Made by a program: the position numbers and the translations under genes. DNA of 64,000 bases from Fomitopsis serialis. Its lineage: Eukaryota > Basidiomycota > Agaricomycetes > Polyporales > Fomitopsidaceae. The notes below the pieces were generated by a model, which had not been told where the DNA came from, made no database searches, and was given only the letters and a program-made list of their open reading frames with translations. Below, piece after piece: positions 55,042 to 64,000 of this stretch (within the stretch, counting starts at the first letter, position 1; the number at the start of each line of letters is the position of its first letter). The stretch covers positions 62,001 through 126,000 of the forward strand of contig NW_025955052.1 in NCBI RefSeq assembly GCF_022376445.1, given 5' to 3'.

Positions 55042-56579
55042 ATGGCATTCTCTCGTGCTGATCTGTATGCAAAAGCGAATCACGACCTCAGGCGCAAAGT
55101 CGCGCAACAAAATATTGAAAGGGCAAGAAAGCTAGCCACTGAAGAACATGGCTACGACTCAGCAAGAACTCGCAACATAATGGCAACGGAGTTCCATACA
55201 CGAGCAAAAGAAAAGATGACAGCTCGCAAGTGGCAACTTGACGAAGCGGAATCGTTGGTGCTCGGCCTCGACTCTTCCTACATCGCTGGTACAGGGGCTG
55301 GCAAGACCGTACCGTACATGCTCCCGCTCTTTCTACCCGAGTTCCGCTCGAAAGTCCTCGTTGTTGTATCACCACTAAAATCATTACAACGAGATCAGGT
55401 ATGCAGATAATAGAGACATACACTTCTCACTCACGTTTTGTGGTAGACGCGCCGCTTTCGGCACATGGGCATCGAAGCATGTGCTGTCAATGGTGACACA
55501 TGGTCTGAGAGCCTCCGAAAGGTGCGCGGCATCCTGAGATTCGACATGAGCAATTATCTCACCGGACTGCAGGACCTATTAGCAGTCAAATACCGTGCTG
55601 TATTTACATCGCCAGAGATGTGCCTTGAGCATCCTGCGTGTCGCGAGACGATGTCCCAGTTGGGACTGTCCGAACGGATCGGCGCATGGGTCATCGACGA
55701 AGCTCACTGCATATCGCAGTGGGGAGGGGATTTCCGGCCGACGTACGACAAACTCGACAAACTACGAGCAATTGTCCATGGCCGAACACCAGTTCTCGCA
55801 CTCTCTGCAACACTAACTCCATCAGTACTCGAAGAAATCGAGACGAAGACTCACATTGATCCCATGACATCATACCACCTGAACCTGGGCAACGACAGAC
55901 CAAACATCAAGCAGGTAGTTGTCGAGATGAAGAGCAAGGATGATCTAGACATACTAGACACAGTTCTTGATCTCGAGAGCATCTCTGCATCAACCGAAGT
56001 CCCAAAGACCCTCATCTTCGCGAACACGCGGGCCGCGACTATGCAGATCTGGCGTCACATTCGCGAGAAGCTCAATGGGCGAATGGATGAAGATCAGATC
56101 GACTTCTTACATGCCTATAGACGACGTCGCGGCAGGGAGCGTGTCATGCAACGCTTTCGAGAGGGTGATATAAGGATTCTTGTCGCAACCGAGGCGGCGG
56201 GCATGGTCAGAGTGTCAGACTCGTGGAAACATACAGGAGATTAACGAGGACTTACAGGGAGCAGATATCCCTGACATCGAACGTGTTGTACAGTTCGGTG
56301 TCCCATCATCGTTGACCGTGTGGATACAACGTGCGGGGCGGTCTCCGGATATTCAAGCCGTAGCAATCCTGCTTGTGGAGAAATCAGCATTTCAGCAGGT
56401 AGCTACGAAAAAACGCAAGAAGAAGGCGCACGAGACGACCGCAAACGCCGTTGTCAGTCAGCCAGAAAAGACTTACAAGATGAATGTCGAAAACGCGCTC
56501 CGTGTATGGCTTGAAACGCCTAATTGCAGGCGCGTCATCACTGATGAGTACTTCAACAACCCACCAAGAGATAGTACTG
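55042..56579 (+). pseudogene. RecQ-like helicase, 5' part, interrupted by a transposon
   Basis: ATG 55042 (MAFSRADLYAKANHDLRR). Helicase motifs in order: the Q-motif-like region KWQLDEAESLVLGLD, Walker A GTGAGKTVPYMLPL, and motif Ia VVSPLKSLQRDQ (intron at about 55400-55446). Then DEAH-box VIDEAHCISQWGGDFRPTYD, motif III LALSATLTP, motif IV TLIFANTRAATMQIW, motif V EAAGM spliced (56203-56259) to GADIPDIERVVQFGVP, and motif VI WIQRAGRSPDIQ. Motif VI lacks the second Gly-Arg of the usual QRxGRxGR. The zinc-binding subdomain starts at NCRRVITDEYFNNPPRDST and is then cut off; its continuation (CCDNC) lies 6.4 kb away at 63006. Similar RecQ genes are often subtelomeric in fungi. Confidence 0.82.
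56573..56579. repeat. Candidate target-site duplication, left
   Basis: AGTACTG, repeated at 62999-63005. Removing one copy plus the intervening 6.4 kb restores the RecQ frame (RDST-DAVDPERCCDNC). Eight bases match with one mismatch (TAGTACTG against AAGTACTG). Alternatively the GTATGT that follows is an intron donor and the element lies in that intron. Confidence 0.5.
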
Positions 56580-56649
56580 GTATGTCGGAGTTTTGCTGTG
56601 CAAATCCTTGCTAACGCGTTCGTTGTTGCGCGACCTGGGGTGGCACATC

Positions 56650-56840
56650 AGAACTTAGGGAAAACTACTGAACCTCGCTGAAGCCACTGAAATGGCCATT
56701 TCAGCGATGTTCAGTGTGTCACAGTAGCATTCAGTAGGGACCATTTTTCAATCGAAAGCTGGCCTGTATTTCGTCAGTAGCTGCTAGGTAGAATGTGTCA
56801 GCAGATGTCAGTAGACGTCAGAGGATTTCATGGCACATCA
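56650..56840. repeat. Subterminal repeat cluster, left end of the transposon
   Basis: Many copies of TCAG/CTGA words (CACTGAA, TTCAGT, GTCAGCAG, GTCAGTAG). Includes an 18-nt perfect palindrome at 56687-56704, CTGAAATGGCCATTTCAG, within longer imperfect inverted arms. Probable transposase binding region. Confidence 0.6.
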
Positions 56841-56941
56841 ATCTCGTTCGTGACATTTATGCATAGGTTCATTGGAACAGACGAGGTAGTACTACAATGT
56901 GAGACGACATGCGACAACAGCTGTAAGGTACGGCATGACAT

Positions 56942-59293
56942 CTAGTCATCATCGCCATCACCCGATGACCCCTGGCCTTCGTCCCCTGCATCACCATCTC
57001 CCTCTGCTTCGGATCCGCTCGGTGTGTACAGTCGAACAACCCGCGCCTTCGGCTCCCGTGGCTGTCGGTACGTCTCGCTTTTCTGGGTCTCTTTTGCAGC
57101 CTTGATGATTGTGTCGAATTGATCGGTATGACGAGAGAGCCACTCGATGTTCGTCCTGAATGCGCCGAGGACCAAGTCTCTCGCGGCGTCACCGTCCCAT
57201 GCCGGAGTGCCTTGGTCCGAGCCAGACTGCCATTGCTCGAACGAAGCCTGTACCTGCAAAGTGAGCGAAGATACTGTCAGTCCAACACATACACAGTACG
57301 AAATAGACGGCGTACTGCGGCGTAACACAGCGCAAGAGCGCCACTAGGGCGCGGCCGGTGCATACACGAGTTTTCAATAGTCTTGAGGTGCTTCGCGAAC
57401 GTTTTGAGGATGTACACGGATTTCATGCGACCGGCCTGTCGAGTTTGGTTAGCCGAATGATACAGCTGCCCGAGCCGCGGTGGACAAACCTTGCCATCGA
57501 CTACATTGTTGAATGCTGCTCCATGAGGCTCGAGAGCGTCCTTGACGTGCTTTGCACGGCCTGCTTTTCCGCCGTCCACGCGCTTGAGGTCCGCATCGAC
57601 GAGTCGCTTCGCTTTCAGGAGGAGACCCTTGCGCCAGTCACGGACCTTCGTAGCACACTTCCGGAGCATTCAGTACGACATATGGAGCAAGCCATGCATT
57701 AGAATTACTTACATGCTCGACAAACTTGTTGAATTGCGTATCGGTGAGGTCAGTGATTCGGAACTTCGGACAGACCTGGGCTAGAATCGCTTTGATGTTG
57801 TCACGAACATCGTCGAGGCTGATGTCCCAAGGGTTATCGAGTGAACCATAGAGTTCAATGAGCGTCGGGTGGATCTTCGTGAACCAGACACTGAATATCG
57901 CTGCGGGGACAACGGCAGCGGCGCCTCTTGACTTCTCTTGAGGTATATCGGCGGGAGCACGACGCGCCCGTTTTGCTTTCGCAGGCGTAGGGACTTCGGT
58001 GTCCGAGTCGATGATCTCCACGAACTTAGACAGAGGGCACACATCACTGATGAGACAGCAGGCTAATACAGAGTAGCGATTTACACACCTGTTCTTGCGA
58101 TTTCCGAAGCACCACCATGTCCTCCTTCTTCAAAGCGACATCGCTGTCGGCCAGACCTCTCTCCTGCACAGCACTCTCCTCCTTTGAATCTTTCTTGCCC
58201 TGCGCGCGACCGTGACGCTTCTTCGGTGCGTTGGTCGATTTCGTGGACATGGTGGCATCGTCATGGCGTGCAAGGCCGGCACCATCAATGATGGCCCGCC
58301 AGTCTTCGTTAAGGCCAGATGTCTTCGCTGATGCTTGTTTGCTCTTGACAGATTTCGCGGTGTTGCCAGCGCTGATACGGTGTCGATGAGACGCCTTTGG
58401 CCGCAGACGAATGATATATGGCAAGACATGCAGACGCACCTTGTCTTTGCCTTCGACTTGTGAGTTCCTGACCGAGATGAAGCGGGAGGCGAAGCGGGAG
58501 GTGGGAGTTGACGGTGAGAGTCGATAGCAGAGAGCACAGAGACCACGCGCTCGCGCTTCTTGTCCTTGCGTCTTGACGCGGGCTGATTCGAACATCAGAT
58601 AAGGTGCGTGGTACCATACCTATAAACAATACGACCGTGTGTACTCACCGGTGCAGACTCAGACGCACTGCGCTCCTCCTCACTCTGCTCCTTATCGCCG
58701 TTGGCTGCGGTGTCGTCCTCTTCCTGCTCCACCATGTTGACGTCCGACTCGTAGCCATCAAGTGGCATCCCCGCCTCGTCAAGCAGAGCCTCCTCTTCGG
58801 CATGCCGATCCTGTAGTGCAGCAATCGTTTTTGTGCCTGCGTCCTCCTTTTCCTCGAGCAAGCGGGCTTCCTGTTCACGGGCATCCGCCTCAGCTTGATC
58901 CTCAGCTCGTTTCCTCTCTGCGACCTCTGCGATCTCAGTCTTGGACCGCTTGTGGAGACCGGCCGAACACGCGGGATGAGGATCGGTCTGGCGTGCTGTA
59001 CGGCGCACAGTGACAGCAGGACTCGGAGGACTAGCAGAGGGTTCGTCGAGATTGAAATCCGAGTCAGTATCCTGAGCATCTACCTCGGAGGTGCGTGCTT
59101 TCTTGCGTCGAGTCTGATGGGTCGACGCAGTGCTGACATCGAGTTCCAGATCGTTGTCGGTATCGCTCGGTGCTGGTGCAGACCGCTTGGATGCTGTCGA
59201 CGTAGTACGGCCAGCAGATGAAGACCCGCCTCGTCTGTGTCCGCCTCTAGGCCCACGTCCATGCGGGCCACGCCCACGAGTTGCATTTGGCAT
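56942..59293 (-). CDS. Transposon-carried protein of unknown function
   Basis: ATG 59293 (MPNATRGRGPHGRG), stop at 56942 after GDDD. The N-terminus is Arg/Gly-rich with NLS-like clusters (RRKKARTSEVD), then acidic and coiled-coil (ERKRAEDQAEADAREQEARL). Later exons: KSVKSKQASAKTSGLNEDWR; FVEIIDSDTEVPTPAKAKRA; a conserved-looking helical core VWFTKIHPTLIELYGSLDNP, IKAILAQVCPKFRITDLTD, KVRDWRKGLLLKAKRLVDAD, RPSGALALCYAAVRR; and FEQWQSGSDQGTP with an acidic tail. I do not recognise the family; the core may belong to one of the DUF families common next to fungal transposons (DUF6532-like is a guess). At least five introns. Probably nuclear, perhaps an accessory DNA-binding protein of the element. 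Confidence 0.6.
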
Positions 59294-59560
59294 GGAGTAC
59301 AAGGTGACAGGGGAGGTGTAGCAGCAAGAAGCGTCGACTCGAAAGACAGCAGGCAAGTCAAAGACGAAGCCAGAGAACCGAGCGGGATCGAGCGTGCGAC
59401 CCAGCGTGTGCCGCCTTGCCAACACCCCAAGGATCAGTCTCGACTCGAACTTGTTGCAACAAGTGTCGCATCAGTTCGCTTGAAGCACTCCGCAGCTCTC
59501 GACGCCGTGTTTCACTGGTACTTCTCCCTCTTCGCTCGCTCGAGCCTCTGTATACTCACT

Positions 59561-62500
59561 ATGACTTTCTTTTGTGTAACCTGTTCAGCAACATTCACCA
59601 CCCGACGAGCTTTCCGCACGCATGTCGCCAGAGAACACAAACATCCCAAGCCGAAGGTTCCTTCCCTTCGGAGGCAAAATCACTACATACTCAACGGTTC
59701 GTGTTGCACAAATATCGCAGCCAAGTTTAGCTGACCGCTTCTGTTCCTTACAGGTCGCCCGTGTGACGAGAACGGTCATTACCTCCCGCCAGGGACGCCG
59801 CCGCCGCCACCGCCTCCACCTATCACTAACTTCGAGCCATTTCCCGACCGCCCATCATTCGAATTCGCAGAACTCACTGTTGAGAAGATGGCTACGTCTC
59901 GCGAAGACATTGACCACCTCCTGCGAATAATCCGTGCGAAGAATATCATGGATGGTGTCGAAGATTCGCCTGACGATTCTGGTCTCTTTCCTGGACTCTC
60001 GGCGGAGCTGCAGCGTACTCTCGACGCGATCCCCTTTGGCGACATCCCCTGGTTCTCTTTCAAAATTCGCTGGTCTGGCCCTATCACCCCGACGTCACCG
60101 GCTTGGAAAAGACAGACGTACGTTGTCCACACGCGCGACCCACTTGCTGCGTTCGAGAACACTCTCCGCAATGCAGAATACAAGAACAAGTTCGACGTCT
60201 GTGCGTACAAAGAATTCACGCCAGGAGGCAAGCAGAGGTGGTGCGATTTCATGTCAGGACTGTGGGCTTGGAAGGAGTCGGTAAGTCTGAATTGATACTC
60301 GGCAAATGTGCACGCTTCCGACTCATATTGCTCGACATTACAGAGCAAGATTGCCCTGGACCCATCAACCCGTGGTGCGATGCTCGCCACAGCGATCGTT
60401 GGCGCTGATAAGACGACCGTATCAGTTGCGAGTGGTGATCAGGAATTCCATCCTGTGTACGTCTCACTGGGTAACTTACATAACGATATCCGGCGCGGGC
60501 ATGGGGAGGCAGTGATACCACTGGCGTTCCTCGCCATTCCCAAAGGTGTGTCGAATTTGAGTGTCTGCATATACTATCAAGAGCTAAGGGCATCGTCGGC
60601 TTAGGTTCGAACGAAGACGAGAATGACCCCGAGTTCCGCATCTTCAAGAAGCAGATCTACCACCGATCTCTCGCACACATCTTCGAACCTCTCAGGCCGT
60701 GGATGACAACACCGCGCGTGACGCTCTGCCCAGACGGTCACTTTCGCCGGGTTATCTACTCGCTCGGACCATTCATTGCCGACTACCCAGAGCAAGTCTA
60801 CCTCTCTGGCGTTGTCCAAGGATGGTGTCCAAAGTATGTTCGCCCTAGTTCGTTTTGCAACATCAATGTCACTAACCTTGTAATTCACAGATGTTTTGCT
60901 GCACCCGACGAGCTCGGAGAAGGAGCTCTGCGATTCCGAGAGCTAACACAACAAATCAAAGATACGTACTCGCATGATCCTGACGTCTTGTGGGACGCAT
61001 TCGGTATCGCTCCCGGGGTGAAGGTATGACAAGGCATGTTGATCGAGTGAATACATGTTGACAGTTTACAGCCCTTCACGGATTACTTCCCACGTGCGGA
61101 CATCCACGAAGCACTCTCTCCAGATCTCCTGCATCAGTTGATCAAAGGAACCTTTAAGGACCATCTTGTCGAGTGGGTACTCGACTACATCAGAATGAAC
61201 AATTCAGCCCGTGAGGCCAACACGATCATCGATGCTCTTGACCGCCGGTGAGTGCCCATCTGCTAATTCCGTGAATTATTGAGTAACATTCCTTGTAGAC
61301 TTCGATCAGTACCTGCATTCCCCGGTCTACGGCGCTTCAAACAAGGCCGAAACTTCAAACAATGGACAGGTGATGACTCGAAGGCACTGATGAAGGTAAG
61401 TTCCGTCCGTTATCTAGTGGGGCTCTCTAAGTAACCTCGTCGTGCCCCATATATTTCAGATTTTCATTCCTGCAATAGCTGATGTTGGGGTCCCCGGACG
61501 TGTTGTTGAATGCGTCCGGTCGTTCATGGACTTCTGTTACATTGCTCGGCGATCTACCCACGACGAGGACTCTCTGCGGCTCATGGAGACTCATCTGCGC
61601 CGCTTCCACGAGCTTCGGGAGGTCTTCCGCGAGGAGGCTATCCGTGCGAACTTCACGTTGCCGCGCCAACACGCCCTTATGCACTACGTTCGAGGGATCA
61701 GGCTCTTCGGGTCCCCGAACGGTCTCTGCTCGTCGATCACAGAATCGAAGCATATCCGTGCAGTCAAGAAGCCGTGGCGTGCAACGAACAAGAACAACCC
61801 GCTGCAACAGATCCTTAAGATCAACTGTTGGCTGAGCAAAATTGCTGCCGCGCGTTCTGTTTGGGGGGCTAATGGGTTGCTCCGACACGACGTCCTCTCG
61901 GCTGCCCGCCGTCATGCCCATCCAGAATACTACGACTCGGATGATGACCAGGATGACCGGCCCGGAGGTCCTCACCGAGCTATGGTTGATGAAGAAGCTG
62001 ACGATGCAGACGAAGAGGGTGGTGATGCCGAAAATCGTCACTTCAATGACATTGCTGACGTTTTGGGTGAGCCAGAGCCACTCTCTATAGAGTTGGCTAA
62101 GAAGCCAGGTATGTTACTATCAGTCTCACTCGAAGCAATGCTAATATCTTGTTGTCAGCGTATTCGCGACCGATCTCGCGACTCGATCTCGACGCGAGAC
62201 TCAAGACCCTCCTGCCAAATCTCATTCGCCGCTTTCTCCATGAACAGCTTGACCCTCCAGCAGACTCCGACTCCGACTCTGACAATGAGCCCGAGGACGT
62301 GGACATCGAAGACTGCCCTCGCTTCCACGGGCATGTCGCTGTGTACTACAGCGCGCGCGCACTCTATTATGCTCCGAGTGAGCTGTCCGGGCCGGGCGGG
62401 ATGCATTCAGAGGTCATCCGCAGCCATCCGCTGTGGTACGGAAAGTACGAGCGCCGCGACACCGTGCTTGTCCAGGATGGACCAGATGATGGTGTCATGG

Positions 62501-62838
62501 GAGGTATGGTTGTGGCACGAGTACTTGCATTTCTCTCATTCTCGCACAACGAGATCAAGTACCCATGTGCACTCATTCAGTGGCTCCTCCCAATCGGTGA
62601 CGCTCCCGACCCTACCACAGGCATGTGGGTCTTGGAGCCCGAAGTGTTTGATGGTGAGCGGGCTGTAGGATTGATACACACAGACTGTATTGTTCGTGCT
62701 TGTCATACTCCCCCTGTTTATGGTAGAGGTCGTCTTCCGGCCGATTTCGATTTCTCCTACTCACATCTCGCTTTCAAACGGTTTTATTTGAACAAATGGG
62801 CTGATTATCATGTACATGAATGTTATCCATTGGTTTGA
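59561..62838 (+). CDS. Plavaka-family transposase
   Basis: Transposase with an RNase H-type fold by family. ATG 59561: MTFFCVTCSATF begins a C2H2 zinc finger (C-x2-C-x12-H-x4-H) that presumably binds the element ends. After a proline run come IPWFSFKIRWSGPITPTSP, FTPGGKQRWCDFMSGLW and YVSLGNLHNDIRRGHGEAVI, then the family hallmarks VTLCPDGHFRRVIYSLGPFI, QVYLSGVVQGWCPK spliced to CFAAPDELGEGALRFRELTQ, ALSPDLLHQLIKGTFKDHLV, LRSVPAFPGLRRFKQG, IADVGVPGRVVECVRSFMDF and SITESKHIRAVKKPWRATNK. The last exon ends in a C-terminal domain (PRFHGHVAVYYSARALYYAP) with TGA at 62836-62838. About seven short introns; no stop or frameshift noticed, so it may be functional. Confidence 0.87.
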
Positions 62839-62849
62839 TCAGTAGTTTC

Positions 62850-62998
62850 GTGCGTCGAATATATGATAGTTTAGCTCGTCTACAGAGCAATGATACTGAC
62901 ATGCTGATGGCGCTGAGCTCACTGACGGCTTCTGAGGTAAATGTCTTCAATTTCGTCAGTGTGTGTCAGTGTGCATCAGTGCGTCGGGGAATCACCGA
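62850..62998. repeat. Subterminal repeat cluster, right end of the transposon
   Basis: Repeated ACTGAC, TCAGTG and CTGA words, e.g. GTCAGTGTGTGTCAGTGTG at about 62955-62973, matching the word family at the left end. Confidence 0.55.
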
Positions 62999-63005
62999 AG
63001 TACTG
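62999..63005. repeat. Candidate target-site duplication, right
   Basis: AGTACTG, partner of 56573-56579; a possible splice acceptor (GATGCAG) lies just downstream. Confidence 0.5.
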
Positions 63006-64000
63006 ATGCAGTCGATCCAGAGAGATGTTGTGATAACTGTGCGGCGAGAGCACTTGACTGCGAGTCCGAGTCGGAGGCGCCGCAACGTGTGCCATTGACG
63101 CCTTCGCGAACACCGCCTTCACACGCGTCCAGCGAGTTCAGCGCACCCTCTGTCCGTGCCCTCCTTAGCCCCTCCGCCATCTTCAACACTCCTACGAGCT
63201 CGGTGGGCACGCCTTCTCGACGCAAGCGAAGGCGTGCAGACTCGGACGTGCTTCAGACACCAACGAAGAAACGGCGAACGCACGCAGTGCCCGCCATGGA
63301 GGATGACGCAGGACCGACGACACTGGCGAGTGTACGAGCTGGGAAACGGTACGATGCCGCAATGGATGCTTTGAAGGCCTGGCGACACACGACGATTCTC
63401 TCCGAGCGTTATGCGAACTTCCCGATCACCGAGCATGGGCTGCTCATGGATGACCAGCTGCGGAAGCTCGTGCATGATGCCACTCTGAAGACTTCAAGAC
63501 TCTGGAGGATATCGAGCAGCGGGTGCATAATCCGCCTTGGGTCTTGCTGAAGCGGCACGGTCTCGAGGTGCTTGAGATCTTGCAAAAGGTCGACAAGGCA
63601 TTCGAAAAGCCGGGCAACGCAAAGCGCGGGAAGCGTGGCGACGTTCAACGGAAGGAAAATCGGCCAGCTGCACCGAGGACGCGTAGCCTCGCGGCTACGC
63701 TGCAGTCCGAAACAGTCGACTTGGGATGCGACCTGGTACGTTCAAGATGTGTTCGCAGATTCAGTACTGAACATTGCACTACAGGCTGATGACTTACAGT
63801 CCACGTCGTCATCTGCAATGCCGACTCCGTCCGGCTCAACAGCAGGTGCCGGAGCACCATCGACGTTGCATGTGCCCATGACGGGATCACAACGCCCGAT
63901 GTACGACCTGCTGCACAGTCGAGCAGTCATCCCACCTGCTCACCCTCTATCGCTCGCTCGGTTCAGCTTACCGACAACCATCCACGTCAATGTACCTCCG
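63006..64000 (+). pseudogene. RecQ-like helicase, 3' part, frameshifted and running off the window
   Basis: Resumes the zinc-binding subdomain with VDPERCCDNCAARALDCES, then a Ser/Pro-rich linker with basic clusters (SRRKRRRADSD), an ordered block RAGKRYDAAMDALKAWRHTT and EHGLLMDDQLRKLVHDATL. Near 63489 one base seems lost (CTGAAGACTTCAAG where CTGAAAGAC would keep frame): the frame stops soon after 63490, while the neighbouring frame continues with FKTLEDIEQRVHNPPWVLLK and VLEILQKVDKAFEKPG. Two further exons continue to the end of the window (LLHSRAVIPPAHPLSLARFS). The gene is incomplete here. Confidence 0.75.

Larger units (their letters stand above)
56580..62998 (+). mobile_element. Plavaka-type DNA transposon inserted in a RecQ-like gene
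   Basis: About 6.4 kb between the two halves of the helicase gene. It contains a Plavaka-family transposase (plus strand) and a divergent gene of unknown function (minus strand) that share a 268-bp spacer. Both ends are rich in short TCAGT/CACTGA-type subterminal repeats (56650-56840 and 62850-62980), as in many large cut-and-paste elements. I could not identify clear terminal inverted repeats, so the exact ends are provisional. Both genes look open, so the insertion seems recent. Confidence 0.75.

Noticed and set aside
1..64000. tRNA, rRNA and CRISPR arrays
   Set aside because: I scanned for the tRNA B-box (GGTTCGA-type) and for regular spaced repeats and found only hits within coding sequence; no array or rRNA is evident.

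Overview
The window looks like nuclear DNA of a basidiomycete fungus, most likely an Agaricomycete such as a polypore. It is GC- and CpG-rich, genes are split by many short (about 45-70 nt) GT-AG introns, and it carries typical fungal families: UXS1, a FlbA/Thn1-type RGS protein, a Zn2Cys6 regulator, and a Plavaka-type transposase. Gene models below were joined by eye across introns, so exon edges are approximate unless stated.

Layout. Positions 1-22 kb are a normal housekeeping arm: an ARA2-like aldo/keto reductase, a small MLRQ/NDUFA4-like mitochondrial protein, the nucleoporin Nup160/Nup120, an unrecognised 138-aa protein, a membrane MAPR (cytochrome b5-like) protein, a DEP/RGS regulator, an unrecognised coiled-coil protein, an alpha/beta-hydrolase-fold protein that seems to lack its catalytic residues, and UDP-glucuronate decarboxylase UXS1.

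Positions 22.2-31.2 kb are rearranged. The 5' end of the bystin/ENP1 gene, with its promoter, occurs twice. The left copy (22229-23047) is broken; the right copy (29061-29883) leads into an intact gene. Between them lie about 6 kb of accessory DNA: a protein-kinase-like gene, a sharply CpG-depleted block with an intact PD-(D/E)XK-nuclease-like gene, and decayed reverse-strand coding remnants.

Positions 31-47 kb carry an unrecognised LRR-like gene with a dead 5' fragment of a relative, an isochorismatase-family hydrolase, a large Ser/Pro-rich coiled-coil protein, and a Zn2Cys6 transcription factor with a 1.1-kb repeat-bearing intron.

Positions 47-64 kb are the most dynamic part. There are two tandem SET-domain genes, the downstream one frameshifted; a 5'-truncated MSS1/MnmE fragment; and a RecQ-like helicase gene cut in two by a roughly 6.4-kb Plavaka-type DNA transposon. 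The element carries its transposase and a divergent gene of unknown function. The RecQ gene also has a shortened motif VI and a downstream frameshift, so it is probably dead. It runs off the right edge of the window.
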